Below, piece after piece: positions 52,282-62,069 of a DNA stretch of 64,000 bases. Numbering within the stretch: position 1 is the stretch's first letter; every line of letters begins with the position of its first letter. A model generated the notes under the pieces. The model worked only from the letters and a program-made list of their open reading frames with translations. It made no database searches and was not told the DNA's origin. Position numbers and translations under genes: made by a program. The DNA is from JBMYRH01 sp049602155 (GTDB taxonomy: Bacteria > Myxococcota_A > UBA9042 > PHBI01 > JBMYRH01): the NCBI GenBank assembly GCA_049602155.1, contig JBMYRH010000008.1, positions 62,001 to 126,000 on the forward strand, given 5' to 3'.

Positions 52282-53790
52282 CTACTCTTCGCTGTCGTGA
52301 TTGCAGAGGCCGTCCTCACAGGGGACGTCGTTAGCGCAGTCGCCGCACGAGCCGCCACAGCCGTCGTCTCCGCAGGCGTTCTCTTCGGCGCAGTTGGGGG
52401 AGCACGGCGTGGTGCAGAGCCCGTCATCGCCACAGACATCCCCCTCAGCGCAGTCGCCGCACGAGCCGCCACAGCCGTCGTCTCCGCAGGCGCTCTCTTC
52501 GGCACAGGTGGGGTAGCAGACGTTAGGGCAGAGGATCGCCGAAGCCCCCGAGGGGTCCTCTGTGGCGTCGTTACCGCAATCATAGTAGCCAGCCGATGCG
52601 TCCCAACCACACGACGGGCTGCTCGAACAATTCAGGCTCTGAAGGGTCCCGTTGTCGCAGTATTGTAGTGTGTCTCCGTCGCAGCACCCCTCGAAGGTGA
52701 CGCCCTCGCAGGGATCATCAACGCAGGCGCCCGCCACGCAGGCTAGCCCCGCGTCGCAGAGGCCGCAGCTGTTCCCGCAGGGATCAGCACCACAGCTCAG
52801 GCCGTCACAAGAGCACTCCAAGCATTGATTATCTGCATCACAGAAGCTGCCCTCGACGCAGTCACCACAGCTCTCACCGCATGTGTTTAGTCCGCACGCG
52901 ACTCCGTCACAGCTGCAGGTCACACACGCACCATCTTGGCACACGCTGCCCTCCTCACATGTCCCACAGGGGGCGCCGCAGGCGTAACCGCATTCGCGCT
53001 CCTCACACGATGTACTGCAGGTCTCGCCGGGGCATAGGTAGGCGTTCGTCCCTGACGGGTCAGGAAGTGCATCAGGCATGCCGCAGTTGTAGAAGGCGTC
53101 GTCTGCCGCCCATCCGCAGCTTGGGTTCTGACTACATTCCATCGTCGAGATGGAATCGCCTTCGCACCACACCAACGTCCCCGAGGCGGTACAGCAGCCT
53201 TCGTAAGAGACGGTGTCGCACGTCAGACCCGTTGCGTCTCCACCAGGAGGCACGCATTGGCCGTTTTGGCACGAGACGCCAGGGTCACACCCTCCGCAGG
53301 GGTGACCGCATGCATCGTCCCCGCACTCCAAGTCACCGCAGGCGGGCAGGGCAGGGGTACCTCCGGTGCAGCCCCCTGCCTCGCAAAGCTCTCCGGTTGT
53401 GCAAGGGTCGCCGTCATCGCAAGGCGTGCCGTTGGCGTGTGACCCGGTGGTGCAGGTCCCGGTCGGGGTGTCGCACACCGCGAGTTGGCATGCGGGGAGC
53501 GCTTCCCCGGCACAGTCGACGTCGCTTGTGCATTCCGGTGAGGGCGACAGTGCGTCATCGGTCTGCGTGGTGTCATCGTCGACAGGTGTACCTTGCGCGA
53601 CATCGGTTGGGTCTTGGGGGAGGGAGGCGTCTTCATCGATGCCGGTCACGCCGTCCATGGCCGGCGGAAGTGTCGCGGTTCCGCTGCATCCCGACACCGC
53701 GCATGCGAGGTGAATCGCCACGCCGAGCGCGACAATCAGCGCCATCGCGCGCTGTGGCTGGGCTGACCGATGACATAGAGGTGTGTGCAC
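52282..53790 (-). CDS. Cys-rich secreted lipoprotein with duplicated modules
   Basis: About 502 residues. GTG 53790 follows AAGGAG by a short gap and begins a signal with a lipobox-like VSGCSG after the hydrophobic stretch MALIVALGVAIHLACA. An acidic Thr/Asp linker follows, then repeated disulfide-type modules: ACGDDGCGGSCGDCA occurs twice near the C-terminus, and a 60-residue module (SYEGCC..., SCGWAADDAFYNCG against TFEGCC..., SCGWDASAGYYDCG) occurs twice. The pattern resembles EGF-like or Myxococcus Cys-rich surface repeats. Function unknown; probably exposed on the cell surface. Confidence 0.82.
   Translation of the reverse strand: MHTPLCHRSAQPQRAMALIVALGVAIHLACAVSGCSGTATLPPAMDGVTGIDEDASLPQDPTDVAQGTPVDDDTTQTDDALSPSPECTSDVDCAGEALPACQLAVCDTPTGTCTTGSHANGTPCDDGDPCTTGELCEAGGCTGGTPALPACGDLECGDDACGHPCGGCDPGVSCQNGQCVPPGGDATGLTCDTVSYEGCCTASGTLVWCEGDSISTMECSQNPSCGWAADDAFYNCGMPDALPDPSGTNAYLCPGETCSTSCEERECGYACGAPCGTCEEGSVCQDGACVTCSCDGVACGLNTCGESCGDCVEGSFCDADNQCLECSCDGLSCGADPCGNSCGLCDAGLACVAGACVDDPCEGVTFEGCCDGDTLQYCDNGTLQSLNCSSSPSCGWDASAGYYDCGNDATEDPSGASAILCPNVCYPTCAEESACGDDGCGGSCGDCAEGDVCGDDGLCTTPCSPNCAEENACGDDGCGGSCGDCANDVPCEDGLCNHDSEE
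52333..52502 (-). repeat. Direct repeat of about 56 bp in the Cys-rich gene
   Basis: The stretch beginning at 52333 recurs at 52447 (114 bp apart, 38 codons), nearly identical over about 56 bp, and encodes the two ACGDDGCGGSCGDC modules. The high DNA identity points to recent duplication or gene conversion. Confidence 0.85.
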
Positions 53791-53949
53791 CGTCTCTCCT
53801 TGAGGCAGGGACCTTCTTAGACGGCTTACGATAGCGAGCAGGCGATTCAGGTGGCAAGGCGGGCGATGCTCGTGTTGCAATCACGGGGTCGTCGGAGTCC
53901 ACCAATCAGAGCTCCGAAGGCCATGACCCGATGACCCCAGAGCTGACAC

Positions 53950-55773
53950 GTGTTTGGCCCCTCCGATGTCGCATTTCATCGCCCGATTGTGGGCTGCTCG
54001 TTTAGTCGAGATGGCCGCCGCGTGGCGCTTTCAGTGCCACGCTATGAGGCGTCATTGGATGCGCGGCCCCTAGAAGTTTGGTGTCGCGATCTCGAATCAC
54101 CGGGCGGCTGGGAGCGCGTCCCCCCGATCGATCCAGATGAGCCCGTCTGCCAGCCGACGATCGCGCCGGATGGACGGCACCTCGCGGTCTTGACGGCGAA
54201 CGCTGGGGCCCAAGTGGTTCAGGTCTTTGACATGACCGACTTGTCAGCGCTCCCACGACAGTTGATCGGCTTACCCCGGCGTGTTGAGGCTCCGAAATGG
54301 TGCGACGGCACCGGTGAATTGATGTGCCTCGGCTATGACGAAGAGGGCTGGAGGCGTGTGTGGCGTTGGCGCACCCTGGATGGAGAGCCGGAGGCCTGTA
54401 CGCCGGCGGGTGTCCATGCGGGGGACTTTGCGATCGAGCCTTCTGGGGAGCGTATGGCGTGGGTTCATCTGCCGGACATGTTGGCGGCGTCCTCTGAGCG
54501 GCTCCCGATTCGGTTGAGCGGCTTGGGGGGCGGCGATGATAGCGAGCACCGCGTACCTGGCCGCCCTGTGGGTTACATGGCGTGGTCGCCGGATGGGAGA
54601 TGGCTGGCATACCTCGCACGGCGCGTGGGCCACCGCTTGAGTGCCGCGCGTTTGTGGATCGTGGATCCTCGCCGCTGGCCCGAAGATCCCAGCGCGGCAC
54701 GATGCCTGACCCGGGACCTCGATGGGTGGATCACTGGCTTTGATTGGTCGCATGATGGCGACAGCCTGGTGCTGGCCATCACGCAAGGGACCTATGGGCG
54801 CTTGGAGCGCGTCGATTTGGAGGGGGGACTTACCCCCATTGGCCACCGGCGCTCGTACTTGAGTGGTCCACACATTGATCGGTCCAACGGGCGCCTCATA
54901 TACCTTCAGCAGGATGGTGACGCGCCCCAGCGACTCTGCTTGTCAGAGCCCGGAGGGGAGGGGAGTCAGACCCTGACTGATTTTCACGAGGCGATGGGGA
55001 CGATGGACCTCGGAGCCGTGGAGACGGTCAACTGGACGGCCGACGACGGCACAACGCTAGACGGAGTCCTCGTGCGGCCTCCTCAGGCTGCTGGCCCGTC
55101 TCCGATGCTTGTGTGGCTTCATGGTGGGCCGGCGGAGGTGATCTCCCGCACCTTCTCTCCCTATTTCCAGGCTATCGCGGCGGCGGGGTACGCGGTCTTT
55201 GCACCGAACTTCCGAGGGTCGAATGGCCGCGGCGACGCGTTCTTGCGGGCGAGCATCGATGATCTCGGGGGAGCGGATGCCTCCGATGTCCTCTGCGGGA
55301 TCGACCGAATGGTTCAAATCGGTGTGGCTGACACGGAGCGCACCGCGCTGATGGGGTGGTCCTATGGGGCAACGCTGTCGCTGATGATCGCGAGCAAGAG
55401 TCACGTTCCGCGGACTGTTGTAGCGGGTGCTCCCGTCGCCGACTGGGTCTCGTTTTTCGGGGCCCCCCGTTATCCCTCAATGTACCGAGACTATTTCCCA
55501 GGACCGCTTTGGGAGGATCGTACCCGGCTCGATGCGGCTTCCCCGATCTCCCATATCGCCGATGTCCAAGTGCCGACCTTGCTTTTTCACGGAGGCGCGG
55601 ACGGTGTCGTCCCATGCAGCCACTCACGGTTGCTCTACCGCGCGCTCCGTGAGCGAGGCGTGGAGACAGATCTGATGATCTACCCTGCTGAGGGGCATGT
55701 CTTTGGCCGGCCGATGGTGGTTCAGGACATGCTTGAGCGCGTGCTCAAATGGCTCGGGACCCACATCCCCTGA
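53950..55773 (+). CDS. S9 family peptidase (acylaminoacyl/prolyl-oligopeptidase type)
   Basis: 607 residues without a signal peptide. The N-terminal half is a beta-propeller (SPDGRWLAYLARR, FSRDGRRVALS); the C-terminal half an alpha/beta hydrolase with LVWLHGGPAE (oxyanion), nucleophile S471 in GWSYGAT, Asp in FHGGADGVVP and His in AEGHVFG. It degrades short peptides in the cytoplasm. GTG 53950 is the only start consistent with the propeller. Divergent from the Cys-rich lipoprotein. Confidence 0.93.
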   Translation: MFGPSDVAFHRPIVGCSFSRDGRRVALSVPRYEASLDARPLEVWCRDLESPGGWERVPPIDPDEPVCQPTIAPDGRHLAVLTANAGAQVVQVFDMTDLSALPRQLIGLPRRVEAPKWCDGTGELMCLGYDEEGWRRVWRWRTLDGEPEACTPAGVHAGDFAIEPSGERMAWVHLPDMLAASSERLPIRLSGLGGGDDSEHRVPGRPVGYMAWSPDGRWLAYLARRVGHRLSAARLWIVDPRRWPEDPSAARCLTRDLDGWITGFDWSHDGDSLVLAITQGTYGRLERVDLEGGLTPIGHRRSYLSGPHIDRSNGRLIYLQQDGDAPQRLCLSEPGGEGSQTLTDFHEAMGTMDLGAVETVNWTADDGTTLDGVLVRPPQAAGPSPMLVWLHGGPAEVISRTFSPYFQAIAAAGYAVFAPNFRGSNGRGDAFLRASIDDLGGADASDVLCGIDRMVQIGVADTERTALMGWSYGATLSLMIASKSHVPRTVVAGAPVADWVSFFGAPRYPSMYRDYFPGPLWEDRTRLDAASPISHIADVQVPTLLFHGGADGVVPCSHSRLLYRALRERGVETDLMIYPAEGHVFGRPMVVQDMLERVLKWLGTHIP

Positions 55774-55793
55774 CACGGGGCCCCCTCGCGACG

Positions 55794-57005
55794 CTAAATG
55801 CAGCCTTTGTCGCCGGGCGGGCATCGGAACCGAATGTGGTAGTGGTCTGCGTGGCCGGGCTCATGACGGATGATGCCGCGCATGGCTCGTCGCCCCCGTG
55901 GGTACTGAAACATCCAGTCGAGCGTTTTCTGCTTCACGCCCTGCTTCTTCGCCCACTGGTACAGCTCTTTTTGAACCCGATAGTCCAAGAAGATGTAGGA
56001 GACACGCGCCCCCTTTTGGTTGGTTGAGACCAGTGCCTTCAGCAAGGTCCAGTTCGCCGCTAAGTCCATCTTGTGTCGCAGGGCTGAGATGAACGCCTTA
56101 GGCCCCTGTTTCTTCTGCTTGAGGAAGTAGAGCCCCAGGTCAACGTCCCGACCTGACTGGTGGCTCTTATGTCGTCGCAGTTTTCCGCCGTGTTCGGCTG
56201 AGATGTCCCCGACCGCGACATCGTGGATGTTGCGATGCTTGGCGCGGACGATCTCAATCGCGCTTCGGAGGCCCGAGATCGTCTCGTTGGTGCCCCACGC
56301 CAAGTGGGGACGCCGTCGGTAATACCCTCTGCCAGCTGGCAACTGCTCGCCGTTGACGAGCTTTCCATCTTGGGGCCGGCCCACAGCCACGCTCTGGTTG
56401 ACCGGGCCGTGCCGCATCAGTTTCAGGCGGTCACCGATGCGGAGGCGGTTGGGGTTCTTGCGCACTTTCGGGTTCAGGCATCCGATCTCTTGAAGGCTGG
56501 TTCGATAGCGCCGCGCGACACGATCGAGGGTGTCACCGGCTCCGATTGTGTAGCGCTCGAAGGTGCGCACCTCGACTTTCTTGCCGGGCACGATTGTCAG
56601 GATCTGACACAAGCGCACCGTGTTGCCTTTCAGCTTGTTTCGCTTGCGGATGTCCTTCGCCGAGGCGTCGTACTTTGCGCTGATCCCCGAGAGTGAGTCT
56701 CCCTTGACCACGATGTGCTTGATCGCCTTGAACGAGGGGGCGTCCTTGCCCTCGATGCCGTTGCACTTGGTGAGCTTCAGGGTTTGTCCCACCTTGATGA
56801 GATCGCTCTTGAGGCGATTGCTCCGCTTCAACTGCTTGATCGTGCAGCCCTGTTTCTTGGCGATCCCACCGAGGGTTTCGCCCGCCTTCACGGTGTGCGT
56901 CGGTGTGGGCCGCTTGGCCAACGCGTCCTTCGGCATAGCCCACATCGCCGCAGCCATGAGCAGCGCGAGTACAGACGCGTATCGACCCGTGAGTGTGAGG
57001 GGCAA
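55794..57005 (-). CDS. LysM-containing penicillin-insensitive murein endopeptidase (MepA/M74-like)
   Basis: 403 residues. A signal (ASVLALLMAAAMWAMPKDALA), three LysM modules (HTVKAGETLGGIAKKQGC, HIVVKGDSLSGISAKYDA, YTIGAGDTLDRVARRYRT) that bind peptidoglycan, and a C-terminal M74 metallopeptidase domain with zinc ligands in HKSHQSGRDVDLG and HADHYHIRF. It cleaves DD crosslinks in the cell wall. E. coli MepA lacks LysM; the fusion is typical of Myxococcota-like bacteria. Convergent with the S9 peptidase. Confidence 0.92.
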   Translation of the reverse strand: MPLTLTGRYASVLALLMAAAMWAMPKDALAKRPTPTHTVKAGETLGGIAKKQGCTIKQLKRSNRLKSDLIKVGQTLKLTKCNGIEGKDAPSFKAIKHIVVKGDSLSGISAKYDASAKDIRKRNKLKGNTVRLCQILTIVPGKKVEVRTFERYTIGAGDTLDRVARRYRTSLQEIGCLNPKVRKNPNRLRIGDRLKLMRHGPVNQSVAVGRPQDGKLVNGEQLPAGRGYYRRRPHLAWGTNETISGLRSAIEIVRAKHRNIHDVAVGDISAEHGGKLRRHKSHQSGRDVDLGLYFLKQKKQGPKAFISALRHKMDLAANWTLLKALVSTNQKGARVSYIFLDYRVQKELYQWAKKQGVKQKTLDWMFQYPRGRRAMRGIIRHEPGHADHYHIRFRCPPGDKGCI

Positions 57006-57167
57006 GGGGACTCCAAGCGGGGACGTCGGGATGATTGCGCTACGCGCGGACGGTGTCTAGTTTTGAAAGTCTGACATGTCGCGCCAACGGCCCGCACGCC
57101 GACCTCATTCCAACTGAACCTGTATAGCAGGTGTACAGCCGGTGGCTCTATGCCGTAAATTGAAACT

Positions 57168-60100
57168 GTGACAAGTCGCTATACATCAGAGGGCCTCCTC
57201 GGAACTGGAGGACAGGGGCGGGTCTTCGCGGTCCGAGACGCCGGACGTGGCGATGTCCTCGTGGCCCTCAAAGAGCGCCCAGCCGACGCGACGGACGAGC
57301 TGCGCGAGGAGTTTGAACTACTTTGTCGCCTTCAGCATCCGCACATTGCCTCGGTCTACGATTGGTTGCCAGAGAGCCCAATTGAGGTCGAGGTGGGGGG
57401 GAGCCCTTGCAGCGCTTACACGCAAGATCTCGTCCCAGGGGTGGACTTCTTCAGCGCGTTGCAAGGGGCGACTGAGGCACAGCAAGACGAAGCCGTCGCA
57501 CAGGTGCTGCGCGCTTTGGCTTACCTCCATGCGCTTCAGGTGGTTCACTTGGACCTCAAGCCTGACAATGTCCTCGTGGCCCTAGAGGGCGACACGGTGA
57601 ACGCACATGTCCTCGACTTTGGCATCGCCCGCAACCGCGGGACGGTGACGGATATGATCATGGGGAGCCGTTCGTACGTGGCCCCAGAGCGTCTCCGAGG
57701 AGAGCCGGTGGACCCGCGGGCAGATCTTTACGCCTTTGGCGTGATGCTGGCAGAGGTGTCTTCGGGCGAGTGGCTGAGCCTCTACGCCTTTCCAAGCCTC
57801 TCGGACGCGGCCCTTCGCCGGGACTACTTTGACGAGGTTGGCGTCCACCCTCGGTGGCTTGAGTTGGTCACCGCGCTGACCGCGTTTGAACCCAGCCAGC
57901 GGCCCGCCTCGATCTTCGAGGCCACGAGCCTTTTTGAGCAAGGGATTCGTCGACCTGTAGCGCTCCAAACACGCGCGACCGTCGCTGCGATCCTGAGGGC
58001 CGGTGCGCCGGTGGGTCGGGACGATGTCCTCAAAGACATGATGGTGGATGTGACACAGGGGCGCGCGCGCGTCCTTTGTGGCCCGATGGGGATTGGCCGT
58101 CGCACGTTGGCCAGGCAGGTCGGGAGGCGGCTGCAGCTTAGAGGTCATCCGGTAGAGGTTTGGCCGGGGAGCGAGTCTGACCAATCGTCAACTGCGCTCT
58201 CAAACGTCCTTGTGCGGCTCTTGGGGGGAGACGGCGGCTTTCGCCGGGTGGGTCTCGGGGCCACTGAAGTGAACTCTCGTACTGAGGGCCTCGATCCAGC
58301 GGCGATCGAGCGCGAGATCGCGATGGCTGTGGTCAAAGTGCGCGACAGGCTCTTCGATCTCCCTCAGGCCGCGGTGCGCCCGGTTCTGATCGTGGAGCAG
58401 TTCCATTCGGCCCCGTGGACGGTCAGGAGCCTTGTACGAGGTTTAATCGAAGCCTCGGAGGATGGTCGAGCGTTGCCAGTAGGCATCATCGTAGTGGCTG
58501 ACGAGCACGCCGGTGCTGCACGGGTCGGCGTCGAGCCTCTGACGCGAGACGACATCTCTCGGCTCCTAGAGCAGCGGCTCGGTCGAGGGGTCTCTAACGA
58601 TATGTTGGCCGCCGCGCTCGCAGGTGCGAGCGGTGGCAACCCGGGTGCCGTGGAGGCGCTGTTGGCGCTGATGGCACAGCGTGGGGAGCTGCGCTTTGGG
58701 CCTGGCGGGTGGGCAGGCCCGAAGGATGGCGTGATCCAGCCCTTGCCAGAGGCCTTTAGTGGGGCGGTTCGCGCACGGATAGACCTCTTGCCAGACCTTC
58801 AGCGCGAGGTCCTGAGCGCGGTTGTGTGGATGCGATTCCCCGTGTCGCTGACCGAGGTCACAGCCGTCGTGTCGAGCGCGACCCCTCTGTTGCCCGTGCT
58901 CAGCGAACTCAACGCTGTGGGGCTGATACGACTCTCGGGGCATGACCGTTGGTTGCCGTCACATGATGAGGTGAGCAGCGCAGTGGCTGACTGGCGCCCG
59001 CAGGGGGGGGCAGGTGCCGCGCATGCGCGAGTGATGGTGGTGTCGCAGCCAGAGGGCTTAGCGCTCGCTTGGCACACTGGGGGCGACGCTGGAGCTCAAA
59101 TCGCCTTTGAGCTCGGTGAAAGGGCGTGGCATGCCGGCGCCATTAACGAAGCTGAGAAGGCCTATGCGCTCTCAGAGGAATTGAACCCTGGCTCTGTGGA
59201 GGTCCTTCAACGTCGAGCGAACGTCGCGGATCTCCTGGGGCCTCGCGAGGTACAGATCCGCTGCCTAGAGGCCTTGATCGCCCTCGAGGATACGGGGTCG
59301 ATGGCAGCGCTGCGGGCCCAGGCGCGTTTGCTTTGGTCGTTGACCCGAACAGCGAACATCGAGCGTGCCACCCAGGTCGGTGAAGCGGTCTTGACGTTGG
59401 CGGAAGAATTGAACGCCTTGTCGGTGTACACGGCGGCGCTGGTGGATCTCGCGAACGTCGCGATTCAGCGAGGGGATTATGAGGAGGGCGAGCGCCGCTT
59501 ACTCGAAGCGCGCGCGCGCACGGACGCCGAAGAAGCTCCTGGTCAGGCGGCTCGGATCGCGAACAACCTGGGGAACATCCTGTCGTATCGAGGCGACACT
59601 GCGGAGGCGCTAAGCGCTTATGGTGAAGCGCTGCGATTGAAGCGGCAGGAGGGAGACCCGGTGGGCTCGCGCATCGCGGTCGGGAACATGGGGCTGATGT
59701 GCTTGAGGATGGGGCGCTCAGGCGAGGCCTTGACGCACTTCGCGACGAGCTTGAGGGCCGCCCAAGTGCTGGGCCATCGACGTGGAGAAGCCTGGTCTCT
59801 GCTGGCAATCGCCGTGCTCGGAATCAAGGGGGGAGCGCTCACCTTCGCGGAGCGTCGGGCGCGACGTGCGTTGGAGCTGGCCTCACGGTTGGGGGATCGC
59901 AGCGTGGCGTGCGATGCGCGCCTGACCTTGGCCGAGATATTGGCGGCCTCCAGTCGCCTCGACGAAGCGATTCAGGAGGCGGAAGTGGGTCTGCGCGAGG
60001 CGCTGGCCCTGGAGATCGGGTACAGCGCGAGCGCCGTGCGAGCGGTCTTAGCTGACCTCGTGTTGGACGCGGAGCCGGAGCGCGCGAGAGCGCTCTCTGC

Positions 60101-62060
60101 GCTGGTGATCGCCGAGCCGGCCGCGTCCCCTACTTACCGTGCTGTCGCGCTGCGTGTGCTCGCCGACCTCGATGTCGCAGAGGGGCGGGTTGAGCAGGGC
60201 TGGGGGCGCTTGAGCGAGGCGCTGGAGTTGTGCGGCGAGCAAGCGGATGAGCGCTTATGGAGCGCAGCCCTCAAGCTCTTGCCGCTCCTCGGGGACGAGG
60301 CGCTCCTGCGCACCCTGGTCGCGCGCGTCCGCGACGGCCTGGTGGAGCGTGAGCGCACTTGGCCAGCGTATCCGTGTGACGATCAGGTGGACGAGGCTGC
60401 TCAAGTAGATGGCCCCTGTGCCGACACGTGGCGACAGCGCCGCGTGGTCGTCGCGCTCCACAAGCAGCTATCCGAGAGCGAGAGTCAGTCGTGCCCCGAG
60501 GCGCGACCGGGCAGCTCTAACGTGAGGAAGGCAAGGATGAACGATATTGAGGATCCTGGGTGGTGTGAAGCCCTCTTGGAGGGCAACGACGGGGTCGTTG
60601 CCGGCGCGGCCCTCATTGGAGACATCGTGCGCGCAGCGGGAGCTGAACGAGGCTTCCTGTTGCGCCATGATGATACAGTCCTAGCCTCCTCGGACCTTGA
60701 TGGTGATGCGGTATCGGACGCGGCTCGGAAGTTTCCCGCTGAGGTCCTGTTGCACGCGAATCAAGCCGGTGGTGTCTGGCGAGGCCAAGTAGGGAAGGGC
60801 GCGCTCTGGTGTGGCATCATTGCGTCGAATTCGATGGGGAGCGTGACGGTCGTCCTGCAGAACCGTTTTGATGCGTCGGCGTTTGAGGGGCTGAATCAGC
60901 CTCCAGAGCTCGGGAGGTTGAAGTTATTCGCGCATGTCTTGCACTTGAGGCGGAGATTAAATGAGACGTCACAGGGCATGCAGGCGCTCGAAGAGGCGCG
61001 GGAGGCTGACGCTGTTCGCTCTACGGAGCATTTGATGGAGCTGAGGCGCGCTCTGGAGGCGACGCGAGAGCAGCTCGGACCCAAGAAAGAGTACTCGGAG
61101 ATCATCTACGACTCTGCACTGATGCAGCGCATGTTGCTCCGCGTGGAGCGCGTCGTCGACTCCGAGCTTCCAGTGTGGATTCATGGGGAGAGTGGCACAG
61201 GTAAAGAGCTCGTGGCGCGTGCACTTCATCGCCATGGGAACCGTGTCAGTGGACCCTTCGTGGCTCAAAATTGCGGGGCCATCCCGGCGACGCTCTTTGA
61301 GAGTGAGTTCTTTGGTCACGTGCGGGGGGCCTTCACGGGCGCTCATCGGGATCAAGAGGGGCTCTTCCGGCGCGCCGATGGTGGGACGCTCTTCTTGGAC
61401 GAAGTCGGAGATTTACCGCTGGAGCAGCAAACTAAGCTTCTGCGCGTGATCGAGACTGGAGAGGTTCACCCCGTCGGGGGGAGCACTGTTCATCAGGTGG
61501 ATGTCCGGTTGGTCTGCGCGACCCATCAGGACCTCGAGGCGAAGGTCGCGGACGGATCATTCCGCGAGGACCTCTACTATCGGCTCAATGTCGTGCGCGT
61601 GGATGTTCCGCCGCTTCGAAGTCGCCCTGAAGACATCCCCCTGCTCGTGGAGTACTTCCTGACGAGACACCCGGGGCCAGATGGTAAGTCGCTGTCCCTC
61701 GGTACTGGGGTGATGAAGGCGCTGATGGCGTATTCGTGGCCCGGCAACGTGCGTGAGCTAGAGAACGAGCTGATGCGCGCCACGCTCATGTGCGACGGTG
61801 ATGTCAGGCTAGGTGATCTCTCCGAGGCGGTCAGGTCGTCCCGCGCGGGAGGCACGTTGGCGACCGACAGTGACCGGCTGGAGATGCTCGGCCTTACCAC
61901 TGGCTCGCTGAAGCAACGCGTCGACCGCCTTGAGTACGTCGTGTTGAAGGACGCGATGGCCCAGCTCGGCAACAAGAGCCAAGTCGCGAGAGAGCTTGGG
62001 CTCTCGCGCGCAGGTCTGAATATGAAGTTGAAGCGGCTTGGGCTTTGGGAGGAGTCCTGA
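57168..62060 (+). CDS. Ser/Thr kinase - ATPase - TPR - GAF - sigma54 activator fusion
   Basis: 1630 residues from GTG 57168. In order: a protein kinase (1-270; Gly loop GTGGQGRVF, K35 in VALKER, H127-x-D129 in HLDLKPDN, D150 in DFG); a P-loop ATPase (about 280-560; GPMGIGRRTLARQVG); helical TPR repeats (about 640-1060); a GAF-like domain (about 1140-1280); an AAA+ sigma54-interaction domain (about 1310-1540; GESGTGKE near 1339, GAFTGA 1387-1392, FLDEVGDLP Walker B); and a Fis-type helix-turn-helix (NKSQVARELGLSRAGLNMKLKRLG). Intact GAFTGA means it can remodel sigma54 polymerase. The single protein links phosphosignalling, nucleotide sensing and transcription. Confidence 0.93.
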   Translation: MTSRYTSEGLLGTGGQGRVFAVRDAGRGDVLVALKERPADATDELREEFELLCRLQHPHIASVYDWLPESPIEVEVGGSPCSAYTQDLVPGVDFFSALQGATEAQQDEAVAQVLRALAYLHALQVVHLDLKPDNVLVALEGDTVNAHVLDFGIARNRGTVTDMIMGSRSYVAPERLRGEPVDPRADLYAFGVMLAEVSSGEWLSLYAFPSLSDAALRRDYFDEVGVHPRWLELVTALTAFEPSQRPASIFEATSLFEQGIRRPVALQTRATVAAILRAGAPVGRDDVLKDMMVDVTQGRARVLCGPMGIGRRTLARQVGRRLQLRGHPVEVWPGSESDQSSTALSNVLVRLLGGDGGFRRVGLGATEVNSRTEGLDPAAIEREIAMAVVKVRDRLFDLPQAAVRPVLIVEQFHSAPWTVRSLVRGLIEASEDGRALPVGIIVVADEHAGAARVGVEPLTRDDISRLLEQRLGRGVSNDMLAAALAGASGGNPGAVEALLALMAQRGELRFGPGGWAGPKDGVIQPLPEAFSGAVRARIDLLPDLQREVLSAVVWMRFPVSLTEVTAVVSSATPLLPVLSELNAVGLIRLSGHDRWLPSHDEVSSAVADWRPQGGAGAAHARVMVVSQPEGLALAWHTGGDAGAQIAFELGERAWHAGAINEAEKAYALSEELNPGSVEVLQRRANVADLLGPREVQIRCLEALIALEDTGSMAALRAQARLLWSLTRTANIERATQVGEAVLTLAEELNALSVYTAALVDLANVAIQRGDYEEGERRLLEARARTDAEEAPGQAARIANNLGNILSYRGDTAEALSAYGEALRLKRQEGDPVGSRIAVGNMGLMCLRMGRSGEALTHFATSLRAAQVLGHRRGEAWSLLAIAVLGIKGGALTFAERRARRALELASRLGDRSVACDARLTLAEILAASSRLDEAIQEAEVGLREALALEIGYSASAVRAVLADLVLDAEPERARALSALVIAEPAASPTYRAVALRVLADLDVAEGRVEQGWGRLSEALELCGEQADERLWSAALKLLPLLGDEALLRTLVARVRDGLVERERTWPAYPCDDQVDEAAQVDGPCADTWRQRRVVVALHKQLSESESQSCPEARPGSSNVRKARMNDIEDPGWCEALLEGNDGVVAGAALIGDIVRAAGAERGFLLRHDDTVLASSDLDGDAVSDAARKFPAEVLLHANQAGGVWRGQVGKGALWCGIIASNSMGSVTVVLQNRFDASAFEGLNQPPELGRLKLFAHVLHLRRRLNETSQGMQALEEAREADAVRSTEHLMELRRALEATREQLGPKKEYSEIIYDSALMQRMLLRVERVVDSELPVWIHGESGTGKELVARALHRHGNRVSGPFVAQNCGAIPATLFESEFFGHVRGAFTGAHRDQEGLFRRADGGTLFLDEVGDLPLEQQTKLLRVIETGEVHPVGGSTVHQVDVRLVCATHQDLEAKVADGSFREDLYYRLNVVRVDVPPLRSRPEDIPLLVEYFLTRHPGPDGKSLSLGTGVMKALMAYSWPGNVRELENELMRATLMCDGDVRLGDLSEAVRSSRAGGTLATDSDRLEMLGLTTGSLKQRVDRLEYVVLKDAMAQLGNKSQVARELGLSRAGLNMKLKRLGLWEES

Positions 62061-62069
62061 GGCTGTGGG

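Noticed and set aside
52881..53834. 317-residue Arg/His-rich open frame on the + strand
   Set aside because: It is the shadow of the Cys-rich lipoprotein gene on the other strand, with composition driven by its GC-rich repeats.
57006..57167. Sigma54-type promoter before the kinase/activator gene
   Set aside because: No TGGCAC-N5-TTGC match was found; only a weak CTGTA/TACAG inverted repeat near 57119-57137 is present.
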